64,000 nucleotides of DNA from Roseateles sp. (GTDB lineage: Bacteria; Pseudomonadota; Gammaproteobacteria; Burkholderiales; Burkholderiaceae_C), in assembly GCA_015657635.1 (NCBI GenBank), contig JACDQM010000188.1:18951-82950 (forward strand). Reading direction: 5' to 3'. A program made the translations under genes and the position numbers. Under the pieces are notes generated by a model. It worked only from the letters and a program-made list of their open reading frames with translations, was not told the origin of the DNA and made no database searches. Shown piece after piece: positions 36,108 to 43,863 of the stretch (the stretch's first letter is position 1; each line of letters begins with the position of its first letter).

Positions 36108-36743
36108 CTACCAGCGCGCCGGCAGCGCCTTGAGCAGGACAAAGCGCCCGCCGGCCTCGCGCTCGAGATAGCCGCCCAGCTCCAGGTCCTTCATCAGCTT
36201 GGACACCATCTCGCGCGAGCAGCCCAGCTGCCGCGCCATCGATTGGTGCGTCAGGCGGCCGTCGGGCGGGCTCTCCAGCAAGGCCTTGAGGCGGCCATAG
36301 ACATCGTTGAGCGCCAGTTGCTTGGTCGACAGCGTGGCGGCGCGCGCCCGGCGTATCACCTTGGTCAGCAGTTCCAGCGCGAACTCGGGATGCGCGGCGA
36401 TATGCGCCAGCAGGCTCTGGCGCGTCAGCAGCACGCAGCGGCTGGCCTCCTCGGTGATGACGCTGGCCGCGCGCGGGCCGCCGTCCAGGCTCATTTCACC
36501 GACGTATTCGCCGGCGCCATAGCTGCCGTAGGTGACTTCGCGGCCGCGGCTGTCGCAGCCGAACACACGCAAGCGCCCTGACACCACCAGATAGAGGCTG
36601 TCGCCTTGCGAGCCTTCCTCGATCAGCAGCGTGCCCTTGCGATAGCTGCGCAGCACGCCGCGCTCGGCCAGCAAGGCGAGCGCTGGCGGCAGGGCGCTGA
36701 GTGCGGAGTCGGTGGCGAGGGCAGCAGGCGAAGTCTTGGGCAT
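36108..36743 (-). CDS. Crp/Fnr family transcriptional regulator
   Basis: A 211-residue regulator with an N-terminal cyclic-nucleotide-binding-like beta barrel (SYRKGTLLIEEGSQGDSLYLVVSGRLRVF, then GEYVGEMSLDGGPRAASV) and a C-terminal winged helix (LTHQSMARQLGCSREMVSKLMKDLELGGYLE). The barrel has GEMSLDGGPRAAS, close to the cAMP-binding GExxLxxxxxRxxs pattern (Arg present), so it may bind a cyclic nucleotide. No Fnr-type N-terminal Cys set is present. The start could also be the ATG at 36767; neither has a clear ribosome binding site. Its targets are unknown. A class III nucleotide cyclase is encoded 1.6 kb away. Confidence 0.9.
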   Translation of the reverse strand: MPKTSPAALATDSALSALPPALALLAERGVLRSYRKGTLLIEEGSQGDSLYLVVSGRLRVFGCDSRGREVTYGSYGAGEYVGEMSLDGGPRAASVITEEASRCVLLTRQSLLAHIAAHPEFALELLTKVIRRARAATLSTKQLALNDVYGRLKALLESPPDGRLTHQSMARQLGCSREMVSKLMKDLELGGYLEREAGGRFVLLKALPARW

Positions 36744-36805
36744 CGGGCGCGAGCGCGCGGCCCCCATGGCCGCGACAAGCGCCGGATGTTAAGGGCTTGC
36801 CGGCC

Positions 36806-37462
36806 TCAGTTGCGCAGCGCCGACACCAGCGGAGGCAACACCGCCAGCTGACGCAGCAGTTCGCGGATGCTGCGCGCGCCGGACTTGGCGCGAATGCTCT
36901 GGATCTGGGTGCGCACGGTGGAGATGGCCACACCCTGGCTCTCGGCAATGCTGGTGGGCCGGGCACCGCTGCTCAGGCCCTTCAGCACCTCCGACTCAGC
37001 CGGCGTCAAGCCATAGCGCAGCGCAAACCACTGCGCGGCCAAGGCGCCGCACAGCTCCTGGCGCTCCAGCACCAGCAGCACAGCTGCCTGTTCGACATCG
37101 CGGTTCAGCGGCACCACCACCACATTGGCGCGGTCCTGCCCTTCGCCCAGTCGCAGCAGGCAGCGGCGATCGTCACGCTCGGCCTGCAGCAAGGCGTCGA
37201 ACAACGGCTTGATGTCCTGGCTGAAGCGGGCCCGCAACTGGCCGCCCAGCAGCTGCAGCGGATGGTGTTCGTTGAGCACCTGCCGGGCCGCGCGGTTGCT
37301 GTGCAGCAGCCCGCCGCTGGCATCCACCAGCAAGAGCCCGTAGTCGAGCTCGTCCAGAACCAAGGCCAGCCAGTGACTGCTCAGAGACGCCGCACGCCGG
37401 CGTTCAGCCAGCGGCGGCGCAGAGCTGAACCGGCGCCCCACTGTGGTTTCGTTGACCAACAT
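36806..37462 (-). CDS. LuxR-family regulator with PAS-like N-terminal domain
   Basis: A 218-residue DNA-binding protein. The N-terminal part (LDELDYGLLLVDASGGLLHSNRAARQVL) looks like a PAS fold. The C-terminal LuxR-type helix-turn-helix runs from YGLTPAESEVLKGLSSGARPTSIAESQGVAISTVRTQIQ to the end, with the TPAE..VL..L.SG pattern and STVRTQI in the recognition helix. No receiver domain is present, so it is not an ordinary response regulator. GGGAGTC precedes the ATG at good spacing. A GTGAA-N3-TTCAC inverted repeat lies about 115 bp upstream (37578-37590) and may be an operator. Confidence 0.87.
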   Translation of the reverse strand: MLVNETTVGRRFSSAPPLAERRRAASLSSHWLALVLDELDYGLLLVDASGGLLHSNRAARQVLNEHHPLQLLGGQLRARFSQDIKPLFDALLQAERDDRRCLLRLGEGQDRANVVVVPLNRDVEQAAVLLVLERQELCGALAAQWFALRYGLTPAESEVLKGLSSGARPTSIAESQGVAISTVRTQIQSIRAKSGARSIRELLRQLAVLPPLVSALRN

Positions 37463-37609
37463 GTTTTGACTCCCTCGGAACGCTCGGATCGAGCGACAAC
37501 AGCGCGATGACAGCGTGTTGCCCTGAAGCTTAGAGGGAGGGCCGAGGCCGGCTGCGTAAATCCTAAGACCCGGTTTTGTGAAGAATTCACCTCGGCTTGC
37601 CGCCGGCGC

Positions 37610-38251
37610 TCAGGTGCCCAGCACGTGGGGGTTGCTGCGGCGCTCGCGGCCGAAGCTGCTTTCCGGGCCGTGGCCGGGGATGAACACCGTCTCGTCGCCC
37701 ATCGGCCACAGGCGCTGCGTGATGGAGGCGATCAGCGTGGCGTGATCGCCGCCTGGGAAATCGGTGCGGCCGATGCTGCCGGCGAACAGCACATCGCCGA
37801 CGAAGCAGCGCTGGATCTGCGGCGCATGGAACACCACATGGCCAGGCGTGTGGCCGGGGCAATGGCGCACCTGCAGGGTCTCGCGGCCCAGCGTCACCGT
37901 ATCGCCATCGGCCAGCCAGCGCGTCGGTTTGAAGCCCTCGGCAGCCGGGAAGCCAAACATCGCACTCTGCTGCGGCAGTCCGTCGATCCAGAACTGGTCG
38001 CCCGGATGCGGCCCGACGATCGGCAGGCTGTGCTCGCGCGCCAACTGGCCGGCCGCGCCGGCATGGTCGATATGGGCGTGGGTCAGCCAGATCGCCTTCA
38101 GCGTCAGGCCGCGCTCGGCCACCGCCGCCAGCAGCCGCGGCAGTTCGCCGCCCGGATCGATCAGGGCGGCTTCGTTCGTCTCGTCGCACCACAGCAGCGA
38201 GCAGTTCTGCTGAAAAGGTGTCACGGGCAGGGTCTGGTAGCGCAGCGTCAT
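37610..38251 (-). CDS. MBL-fold metallohydrolase (GloB/YcbL-like)
   Basis: A 213-residue metallo-beta-lactamase-fold enzyme. The zinc motif is THAHIDH at about residues 60-66, followed by CPGHTPGHVVFH, GDVLFAGSIGRTDFPGGD and a C-terminal IPGHGPESSFGRERRSNP. This arrangement is that of the small glyoxalase II-like hydrolases such as YcbL, which may act on thioesters. The start is the ATG at 38251 at MTLRYQTLPVTPFQQN, where homologues begin. The frame is open far upstream but that part is antisense to the cyclase gene. It is divergent from the cyclase. Confidence 0.9.
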   Translation of the reverse strand: MTLRYQTLPVTPFQQNCSLLWCDETNEAALIDPGGELPRLLAAVAERGLTLKAIWLTHAHIDHAGAAGQLAREHSLPIVGPHPGDQFWIDGLPQQSAMFGFPAAEGFKPTRWLADGDTVTLGRETLQVRHCPGHTPGHVVFHAPQIQRCFVGDVLFAGSIGRTDFPGGDHATLIASITQRLWPMGDETVFIPGHGPESSFGRERRSNPHVLGT

Positions 38252-38347
38252 GTGCGGATTATCCCGGTCGGCCCGAAGCGCTGACGGTGGCGCTTTGGTG
38301 AGCCACCGCACAAACCCGCTGCAATGCCGCCGGTTGCTTCCGCAACA

Positions 38348-40174
38348 ATGACGATGTCCACCACCAAGAACACAACGAGCATGCGCGGGCAAGACACGCC
38401 GGGGGAGGCCTGGCCGGAACTGACGAGAAGCACCAAGACCATTGTCGTGGTCGATCTGGTCGAGTCCGTGCGCCTGATGCAGCTCGACGAGGCCGGCGTG
38501 ATTGATCGCTGGCGGCGCTTCGTCCACGAGGTGCGCAGCCAGGTGCTGCCCTCCCTCGACGGGCGCATGGTGAAGAGCTTGGGGGACGGCATGCTGCTGG
38601 AGTTCGACTCGGTGCCCGGTGGCACCGCGGCCGCGCTGGAGATCCAGCGCCGCCTGCTGGCCGGCCAGCCACGCGGGCCGCGCGACGTGCCGCTGCAGCT
38701 GCGCATCGGCATGCACCACTGCGAGGTGGTGCACGACGAGCTTGATGTCTACGGAAGCGGCGTCAATCTGGCCGCGCGCCTGACGACGCTGGCGCAGCCC
38801 GGCGATATCGTGGTGTCGCCCGAGGTGCGCGAGCAGCTGCTCGATGGCATCGACGCCGGCATCGAGGATCTGGGCGAGTGCTGGCTCAAGAGCCTGAGCG
38901 AACCGATCCGCGCCTGGCGGCTGCGGCCGGCGACCCAGCCGGCCGGATCGGGCAGCAGCCTGTCGCTGGACCGCACCGAACTGCGTGCCAGCGTGGCCGT
39001 GCTGCCGCTGCGCACCCTCGCCGGCGAGCAGCCGCAGCTGATGCTGGGCGAGTTCGTCGCCGAAGAGCTGACCACCTGCCTGAGCCGCGTGCCCTATCTG
39101 GCGGTGATTTCCAGCCTGTCGACCGCCACGCTGCGCCAGCGCGTGATGCCGGTGGCCGACATCGCCCGCAGCCTGGGCACACGCTATCTGGTGCAGGGCA
39201 GCTGCGCGCTGCTGGACGCGCAGTTGCGCATCCATGTGCAACTGGTCGATGGCCACAGCCAGGCCATCGTCTGGGCCGGCAGTGCGAACGGCAGCATGGC
39301 CGAGCTGCTGCAAGGCCAGAGTGCCGCCATCGCCGAGTTGTCCAGCCAGCTGGCGCAAGCCCTGGTCGGCGCCGAAGCCGTGCTGGCCGATACCCGGCCG
39401 CTGCCTGCGCTGGAGAGCTACACCCTGCTGTTCGGCGCGATCGCCAAGCTGCACCGGCTCTCGCCCGACGCCTTTGCCGACGCGCGCCGCATGCTGGAGC
39501 ACCTGGCGGAGCGGCATCCGCGCTCGCCCATCCCCAAGGCCTGGCTGGGCAAGTGGCATGTGATGCGCATCGGCCAGGGCTGGTCGCCCGACCCGGCCGA
39601 CGACGGCCGCCAAGCCGCCTGGCAGACCGGCAACGCGCTGGACCTGCATCCCGACCATCCGCTGAGCCTGACGCTGGACGGCTTCGTGGCCGGCTATGTG
39701 CGCAAGGATTTCGCCACCGCCGAGCAGCGCTACGACATGGCGCTGCAGTCCAACCCGAACGAGAGCCTGGCCTGGCTGTTCAAGTCGGCGATGCTGGGCT
39801 ACCGCGAAAGCACCGCCGAAGCCATCAGCTGCGCCGACAAGGCGATGAGCCTGTCGCCGCTGGACCCGATGCGCTACTACTACGAGCATTTCGCGGCACT
39901 GGCGCGGCTGCTGGCCGGCAACTACGGCGAGGCGATCCGGCTGGGCCAGAAGTCCTTGCAGGGCAACCGCACGCACGCCTCGACGCTGCGCGTGCTGGTG
40001 ATGGCCCAAGCGCTGGACGGCCAGATCGATGCCGCGCGCGCCTGTGCAGCCCAGCTGCGCGCCATCGAGCCGCAGCTGACGGTCAGCAGCTTCCGGGCGC
40101 GCTATCCCGGCCAGCAGCAAGGCCAGGTCGACAAGCTCAGCTACGCGCTGGCCCTGGCCGGCATTCCACCCTGA
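38348..40174 (+). CDS. Class III nucleotide cyclase with TolB-like and TPR domains
   Basis: A 608-residue soluble protein. The N-terminal class III cyclase domain keeps the catalytic set: metal-binding D36 (VVVDLVES) and D80 (SLGDG), base-contacting K76, D133 (DVYGSG), and transition-state N140 and R144 (VNLAAR). It should therefore be active, and Lys/Asp at the specificity positions suggest ATP as substrate. A central domain (VAVLPLRTLAGE, then TRYLVQGSCAL) resembles the TolB-like module found in such cyclases, and TPR repeats fill the C-terminus. The start is uncertain among ATGs at 38324, 38348, 38354 and 38381. It is the first gene of a co-directional cluster with a PAP2 enzyme and a subtilase. 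Confidence 0.87.
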   Translation: MTMSTTKNTTSMRGQDTPGEAWPELTRSTKTIVVVDLVESVRLMQLDEAGVIDRWRRFVHEVRSQVLPSLDGRMVKSLGDGMLLEFDSVPGGTAAALEIQRRLLAGQPRGPRDVPLQLRIGMHHCEVVHDELDVYGSGVNLAARLTTLAQPGDIVVSPEVREQLLDGIDAGIEDLGECWLKSLSEPIRAWRLRPATQPAGSGSSLSLDRTELRASVAVLPLRTLAGEQPQLMLGEFVAEELTTCLSRVPYLAVISSLSTATLRQRVMPVADIARSLGTRYLVQGSCALLDAQLRIHVQLVDGHSQAIVWAGSANGSMAELLQGQSAAIAELSSQLAQALVGAEAVLADTRPLPALESYTLLFGAIAKLHRLSPDAFADARRMLEHLAERHPRSPIPKAWLGKWHVMRIGQGWSPDPADDGRQAAWQTGNALDLHPDHPLSLTLDGFVAGYVRKDFATAEQRYDMALQSNPNESLAWLFKSAMLGYRESTAEAISCADKAMSLSPLDPMRYYYEHFAALARLLAGNYGEAIRLGQKSLQGNRTHASTLRVLVMAQALDGQIDAARACAAQLRAIEPQLTVSSFRARYPGQQQGQVDKLSYALALAGIPP

Positions 40175-40224
40175 CAGCTGCCTTGGCAGCGGTTCGACAA
40201 CAGCAGACGCAAGATGGAGGAAAA

Positions 40225-41421
40225 ATGAGCGGACAGACTGGAACCACGGGCACGACCGGCACCACAGGAACGACAGGCACCACCGGTACAACTGGAACGA
40301 CCGGGACAACGGGGACCACAGGCACTACAGGCACGACCGGAACAACCGGCACGACAGGGACGACGGGCACCGTCGCCGGGCCGGGGCATTTCAACGGCTA
40401 TTCGGGCTATGCGGGCACCGTGATGAACCCGACGCTGGCGCTGGCCATCGAGGCCATGCGCAAGGAGCTGATCCACGCCATCAAGCCGCTGCAGATCGGG
40501 CCCTACAGTCCAGGCCGGCGCCGCCTGTCCGAGCTCGATGACCCGGACAACCTGGCGCGCTGGCAGCCGGCAGTGCGCCTGTCGACGCTGGGCTGGGAAC
40601 TGGGCTCGGGCCTGAGCGTGCACACCACGCCGGCCAGCTCGGTGGAGCTACATGCCGGCGGGCAGCTGATGGTCAGCCTCGTGCGTCCCACGCTGGACGA
40701 GCTGCGCAAGCAGGCGCTGCGCACGCTGGACTTCCGCGAGAAGGCGGTCGGCTCCGAGGTGCTGACGTCCGGCCTCAACGAAGGCCTGACCCAGCTGACG
40801 CCGGCCATTGCCTTCTGGAGCGCGCTGCTGCCGCTGCATCCTGACCGCACCGGCCGCACGCTGGAGCTGATCGAGCTGACGCTGCAGCTGGCCTCGGCCG
40901 CCGTGCTGCGCATCAAGCATGCGCTGGCAGTGCCGCGCCCCTATGAGATGAATATGGCGATCCAGCCGCTGATCCTGACGCCGGCCCATGGCGCCTTTCC
41001 CAGCGGCCATGCGACCGAATCCTCGGCGGTGTCGACCCTGCTGGCCTACCTGGTCTCGGACAGCGGCCACACGCCCTCGTCCGACTATGCCGACGCGCTG
41101 CGCGTGCTGGCCCAGCGCATCGCCCGCAACCGCGTCGTGCTGGGGGTGCACTACGAGATTGACAGCATCGTCGGCCAGTTACTGGGCGAGACGCTGGGCG
41201 CCTATGTGGCTGGCGTCTGCACCGGCGCGGTCGAGACGCCGGCCTGCGCCTTCAACGGCCAGGGCGAGATCGACGATCTGTGGATGGTGCGCACCGGCAC
41301 CCCCGCCTTGCAGCAGATGGGTTGCCGCGCACTGGGCGGGCCGATCCGGCCGGCGCTGAATCGCCAGCTGGCCTGGCTGTGGCAGCGCGCCCGGGCCGAA
41401 TGGGGCTACACCGGCGCCTGA
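40225..41421 (+). CDS. PAP2/vanadium-haloperoxidase-fold enzyme with N-terminal collagen-like (GTT)14 tail
   Basis: A 398-residue protein. Residues 6-47 are 14 consecutive Gly-Thr-Thr triplets, a collagen-like sequence, followed by GTV. The enzymatic part has the complete acid-phosphatase/haloperoxidase signature: KxxxxxxRP at 231-239, PSGH at 259-262 and RxxxxxHxxxD at R303/H309/D313. It may be a phosphatase or a vanadate-dependent haloperoxidase; sequence alone does not decide. There is no signal peptide or obvious transmembrane set, unlike most PAP2 phosphatases. GGAGG lies 7 nt before the ATG, a very strong site. It is 50 bp after the cyclase gene and 12 bp before the subtilase gene. Confidence 0.88.
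   Translation: MSGQTGTTGTTGTTGTTGTTGTTGTTGTTGTTGTTGTTGTTGTTGTTGTVAGPGHFNGYSGYAGTVMNPTLALAIEAMRKELIHAIKPLQIGPYSPGRRRLSELDDPDNLARWQPAVRLSTLGWELGSGLSVHTTPASSVELHAGGQLMVSLVRPTLDELRKQALRTLDFREKAVGSEVLTSGLNEGLTQLTPAIAFWSALLPLHPDRTGRTLELIELTLQLASAAVLRIKHALAVPRPYEMNMAIQPLILTPAHGAFPSGHATESSAVSTLLAYLVSDSGHTPSSDYADALRVLAQRIARNRVVLGVHYEIDSIVGQLLGETLGAYVAGVCTGAVETPACAFNGQGEIDDLWMVRTGTPALQQMGCRALGGPIRPALNRQLAWLWQRARAEWGYTGA
40240..40374 (+). repeat. Tandem 9-bp Gly-Thr-Thr coding repeat, 14 units plus one variant
   Basis: Fifteen 9-bp units; 14 encode Gly-Thr-Thr and the last Gly-Thr-Val. The units use all four Gly codons and all four Thr codons in changing combinations, so the DNA is far less repetitive than the protein. 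In a genome that otherwise favours GGC and ACC this looks like selection for the peptide repeat while avoiding slippage. Confidence 0.95.
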
Positions 41422-41433
41422 GCAGGGGCACGC

Positions 41434-43422
41434 ATGAGCACAACAACCGCACCCCAAAGGCCGCAGTGGCGCGATGTGCCCAGCGCTGAGCTCGACGCCG
41501 CGCCCGACCCCTGGCTGCAATGGGCCAGCCGGCGCCGTGGCGACGAGCCACTGCAGCACCGCCTGTGCGAAGGCGAGCGCCCAGCGGCGGCGGGCCCGCA
41601 AGCGGGCTGGCAGATTCCGTCCGTCTACCCGGCCGGCTGCGCCTTCTTCACCGCCCACCGCGCCAACCGCCAGACCCTGCCACCGCCCGTGCCCGGTGCG
41701 CGCCGCAGCGTGCTGAGCTCCGGCACGCTGGCGCTAGCCGGCGCTGCGCAGCCACCCCGCCAGACGCCGCATGCCGACGGCCTGCCAGCCAGACGTGCAG
41801 CGCCGGCCTCTGGCACCCCGGTGCTGGGCATCATCGACGCCGATATCGCCCTGCTGCACCCGCTGTTCCGCGCGGCGAACGGCCGCGCGCGCATCCGGCA
41901 TTTCTGGGATCAGGGCCAAGGTCCGCTGCGTGCGCCCTGGCGCACCCCACCCGAGCTGGGCTATGGCCGCGAGCTCGACGGCGCTGCGATCGAGGCCCTC
42001 GGTCCGCTGCCCGATGCGAGGGCGCAGGCGCGCGCCTACCGCAGCCTGGGCCTGCTGATCCCGCGCTGGGGCCATGGCACGCAGGTGCTGGCACTGGCCG
42101 GTGCCAGCGCCGATCCGCTGACGGGCCAGGCCGACGCCGCGGGCACGCTGGAGATCGTGGCGGTTCAGGTGCCCGGCCCGGCGTTTGCGCAGACGCACGG
42201 CAACTGGCTCAACAGCTGCGTGCTGGACGGGCTGCGCTACCTGCTGGCGCGCACCGCGCCTGAATCCCCGCTGATCGTCACCCTGAGCCTGGGCGCCCAC
42301 AGCGGCACGCACGACGGCCAGGGCCTGCTGGAACGCGCCATCGATGCGCTGATCGACGAACAGCGGGGACGGTTGACCGTGGTGATTGCCGCCGGCAACA
42401 GCCAGCTGGCGCGCGCCCATGCCGACTTCGTGCTGCCGCCGGCCCAAGGCGGCGCGGCTAGCGAGCAATCGCTGTGGATCAGCATGCCCTACGACGATCC
42501 GAGCCCGAACTTTGCCGAGTTCTGGATCGATGGCCTGGACGCTGCGGACAACAGCGCGCTGGAAATCGAAGTCGGCCCCGAGGGCGGCCCGACGACCCGG
42601 CTGCGCTCGGCTGACGCCCCGGCTGCGCGTCTGCTGCAAACGCAGGCGGGCGCCACGCCGCAGGCCCAGCTGCAACTTGGCGCAGCCGACAGACCCACAG
42701 GCGCCAGCCCGCGCCTGCACGTCTGGCTGGGCATCGGCGCGCGCAAGGCGTCCCGGCCAGGAGAGGACGGCGAATGCCTGTGGGGGCGCTGGCGCATCAC
42801 GCTGCGCAATCACGGCCAGCAGCCGCTGCAGATCGGCGCCTGGGTGGCGCGCGACGACCTGCCCGACCTGGGCCGCCAACCGGCGCGCCTGGCCAAGAGC
42901 TTTGCCGAGCCCACGCCAGCCAAGCTGATCGCCGAGACCGGCACGCAGTCGACGCTGGCCAGCTGCCGCCAGGCCATCGTCGTCGGCGCCTACCAGTACG
43001 AGCCGGAGCTGCAGCGCTACACGCTGTGGCCGCACAGCGCCGGCGGCGGTGCCGATGGCCGCGGGCCCGATGTCTGCGGCCCCGGTGCCTTGCGCCGCGG
43101 CACGCTGCAGGACTGGCTGGGGCCGGTGAGCTTTCTGTCGACCGAGGCGCTGGCGCCCGCCGTCGACCCCTGCGAGCCTGCGCGCGCCGGCACCTCGCTG
43201 GCCGCGCCAGTGCTGAGCCGCCGGCTGGCGCTGCTGCTGCAGGAGCGCGGCGCCGCCATGCCCCGGGCGGATCTGCTGGCCGCGCTGGCGCAACGCTGGC
43301 CCGGCGTGCCCATCCCCGGCGCGCTAACGCCCAGCCGGGCTGGGCGATACTGGCTGCCGATGCCACAGCCCGCGCACACCAGCCCCGCCCTTGACGCGGG
43401 CCTCAGGAGCAATCCATGTTGA
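41434..43422 (+). CDS. Subtilisin-like (S8) serine peptidase
   Basis: A 662-residue S8 protease with a complete catalytic set: Asp135 (GIIDADIA), His214 (WGHGTQV), oxyanion Asn322 (IAAGNS) and Ser588 (AGTSLAAP). A large insert of about 260 residues lies between Asn and Ser, including a beta-rich part (LHVWLGIGARK to LRNHGQQPLQIGAWVARDDLP) that looks like an inserted jelly-roll domain. There is no signal peptide and no classical inhibitor prodomain; the first 125 residues are Pro/Ala/Arg-rich. Both suggest a cytoplasmic or unconventionally exported protease. AGGGG precedes the ATG. It follows the PAP2 gene by 12 bp and overlaps the next gene by 7 bp. Confidence 0.9.
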   Translation: MSTTTAPQRPQWRDVPSAELDAAPDPWLQWASRRRGDEPLQHRLCEGERPAAAGPQAGWQIPSVYPAGCAFFTAHRANRQTLPPPVPGARRSVLSSGTLALAGAAQPPRQTPHADGLPARRAAPASGTPVLGIIDADIALLHPLFRAANGRARIRHFWDQGQGPLRAPWRTPPELGYGRELDGAAIEALGPLPDARAQARAYRSLGLLIPRWGHGTQVLALAGASADPLTGQADAAGTLEIVAVQVPGPAFAQTHGNWLNSCVLDGLRYLLARTAPESPLIVTLSLGAHSGTHDGQGLLERAIDALIDEQRGRLTVVIAAGNSQLARAHADFVLPPAQGGAASEQSLWISMPYDDPSPNFAEFWIDGLDAADNSALEIEVGPEGGPTTRLRSADAPAARLLQTQAGATPQAQLQLGAADRPTGASPRLHVWLGIGARKASRPGEDGECLWGRWRITLRNHGQQPLQIGAWVARDDLPDLGRQPARLAKSFAEPTPAKLIAETGTQSTLASCRQAIVVGAYQYEPELQRYTLWPHSAGGGADGRGPDVCGPGALRRGTLQDWLGPVSFLSTEALAPAVDPCEPARAGTSLAAPVLSRRLALLLQERGAAMPRADLLAALAQRWPGVPIPGALTPSRAGRYWLPMPQPAHTSPALDAGLRSNPC

Positions 43423-43832
43423 AGACACCAAGCCACCAGCACCGCGCACAGCTGCTGCAATTGCTGCTGGGCGCCGCCGCATTGACCGCACTACCCGTGC
43501 ACAGCACACCTGCACAGACTGCCGAGCCGATGCACGAAAGGATCTGCAGCAACTTCCTGCCCGGCGGCGATGGCTGCCTGGGGCCGGGTTTCAACACGCA
43601 AGATGTCATGGCCGAAGCCAGGCCCCTGAGCTGGCTCGTGCTGGCGCCCCGCGAGGCGCGCAAGCGGCTTCAAGCCCTGCTGGACTCGGCGCCCTCGGCC
43701 TGCCTGCTCAACGAAGCCGCGCTGCGTGAGGCCCTGGCTGACCCCGAGAACACGCGCCTGCCGGTGCCGCAGATTGCGGCTGCGCCGGCCTGCGCCGCGG
43801 CACGCCAGAGCTTGTCCAGCCCGGCGCGCTGA
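43416..43832 (+). CDS. Small secreted cysteine-containing protein, unknown
   Basis: A 138-residue protein that I do not recognise. A signal peptide (QLLQLLLGAAALTALPVHSTPAQTA) precedes a mature part with four Cys (CSNFLPGGDGC, SACLL and APAC), which could form two disulfides in the periplasm. The gene overlaps the 3' end of the subtilase gene by 7 bp and has AGGAG 6 nt before its ATG, so it is translationally coupled to the protease. It may be a substrate, inhibitor or partner of that protease (inference only). Confidence 0.7.
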   Translation: MLKTPSHQHRAQLLQLLLGAAALTALPVHSTPAQTAEPMHERICSNFLPGGDGCLGPGFNTQDVMAEARPLSWLVLAPREARKRLQALLDSAPSACLLNEAALREALADPENTRLPVPQIAAAPACAAARQSLSSPAR

Positions 43833-43863
43833 AGCAAGGCCGCGTCGGCAGCCGGGCTGACGC

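Noticed and set aside
37578..37590. GTGAA-N3-TTCAC inverted repeat upstream of the LuxR-family gene
   Set aside because: Only 5-bp arms and about 115 bp from the gene; such repeats occur by chance, so it is mentioned only within the gene entry.
37610..40309. Very long minus-strand open frame (about 900 codons) antisense to the cyclase gene
   Set aside because: Only its last 213 codons (MBL hydrolase from 38251) look like protein. The rest is His/Gln/Arg/Leu-rich shadow coding caused by high GC in the opposite-strand gene.
40240..40374. Short tandem repeat considered as a CRISPR array
   Set aside because: Units are 9 bp without spacers and encode Gly-Thr-Thr in a gene with a strong ribosome binding site.
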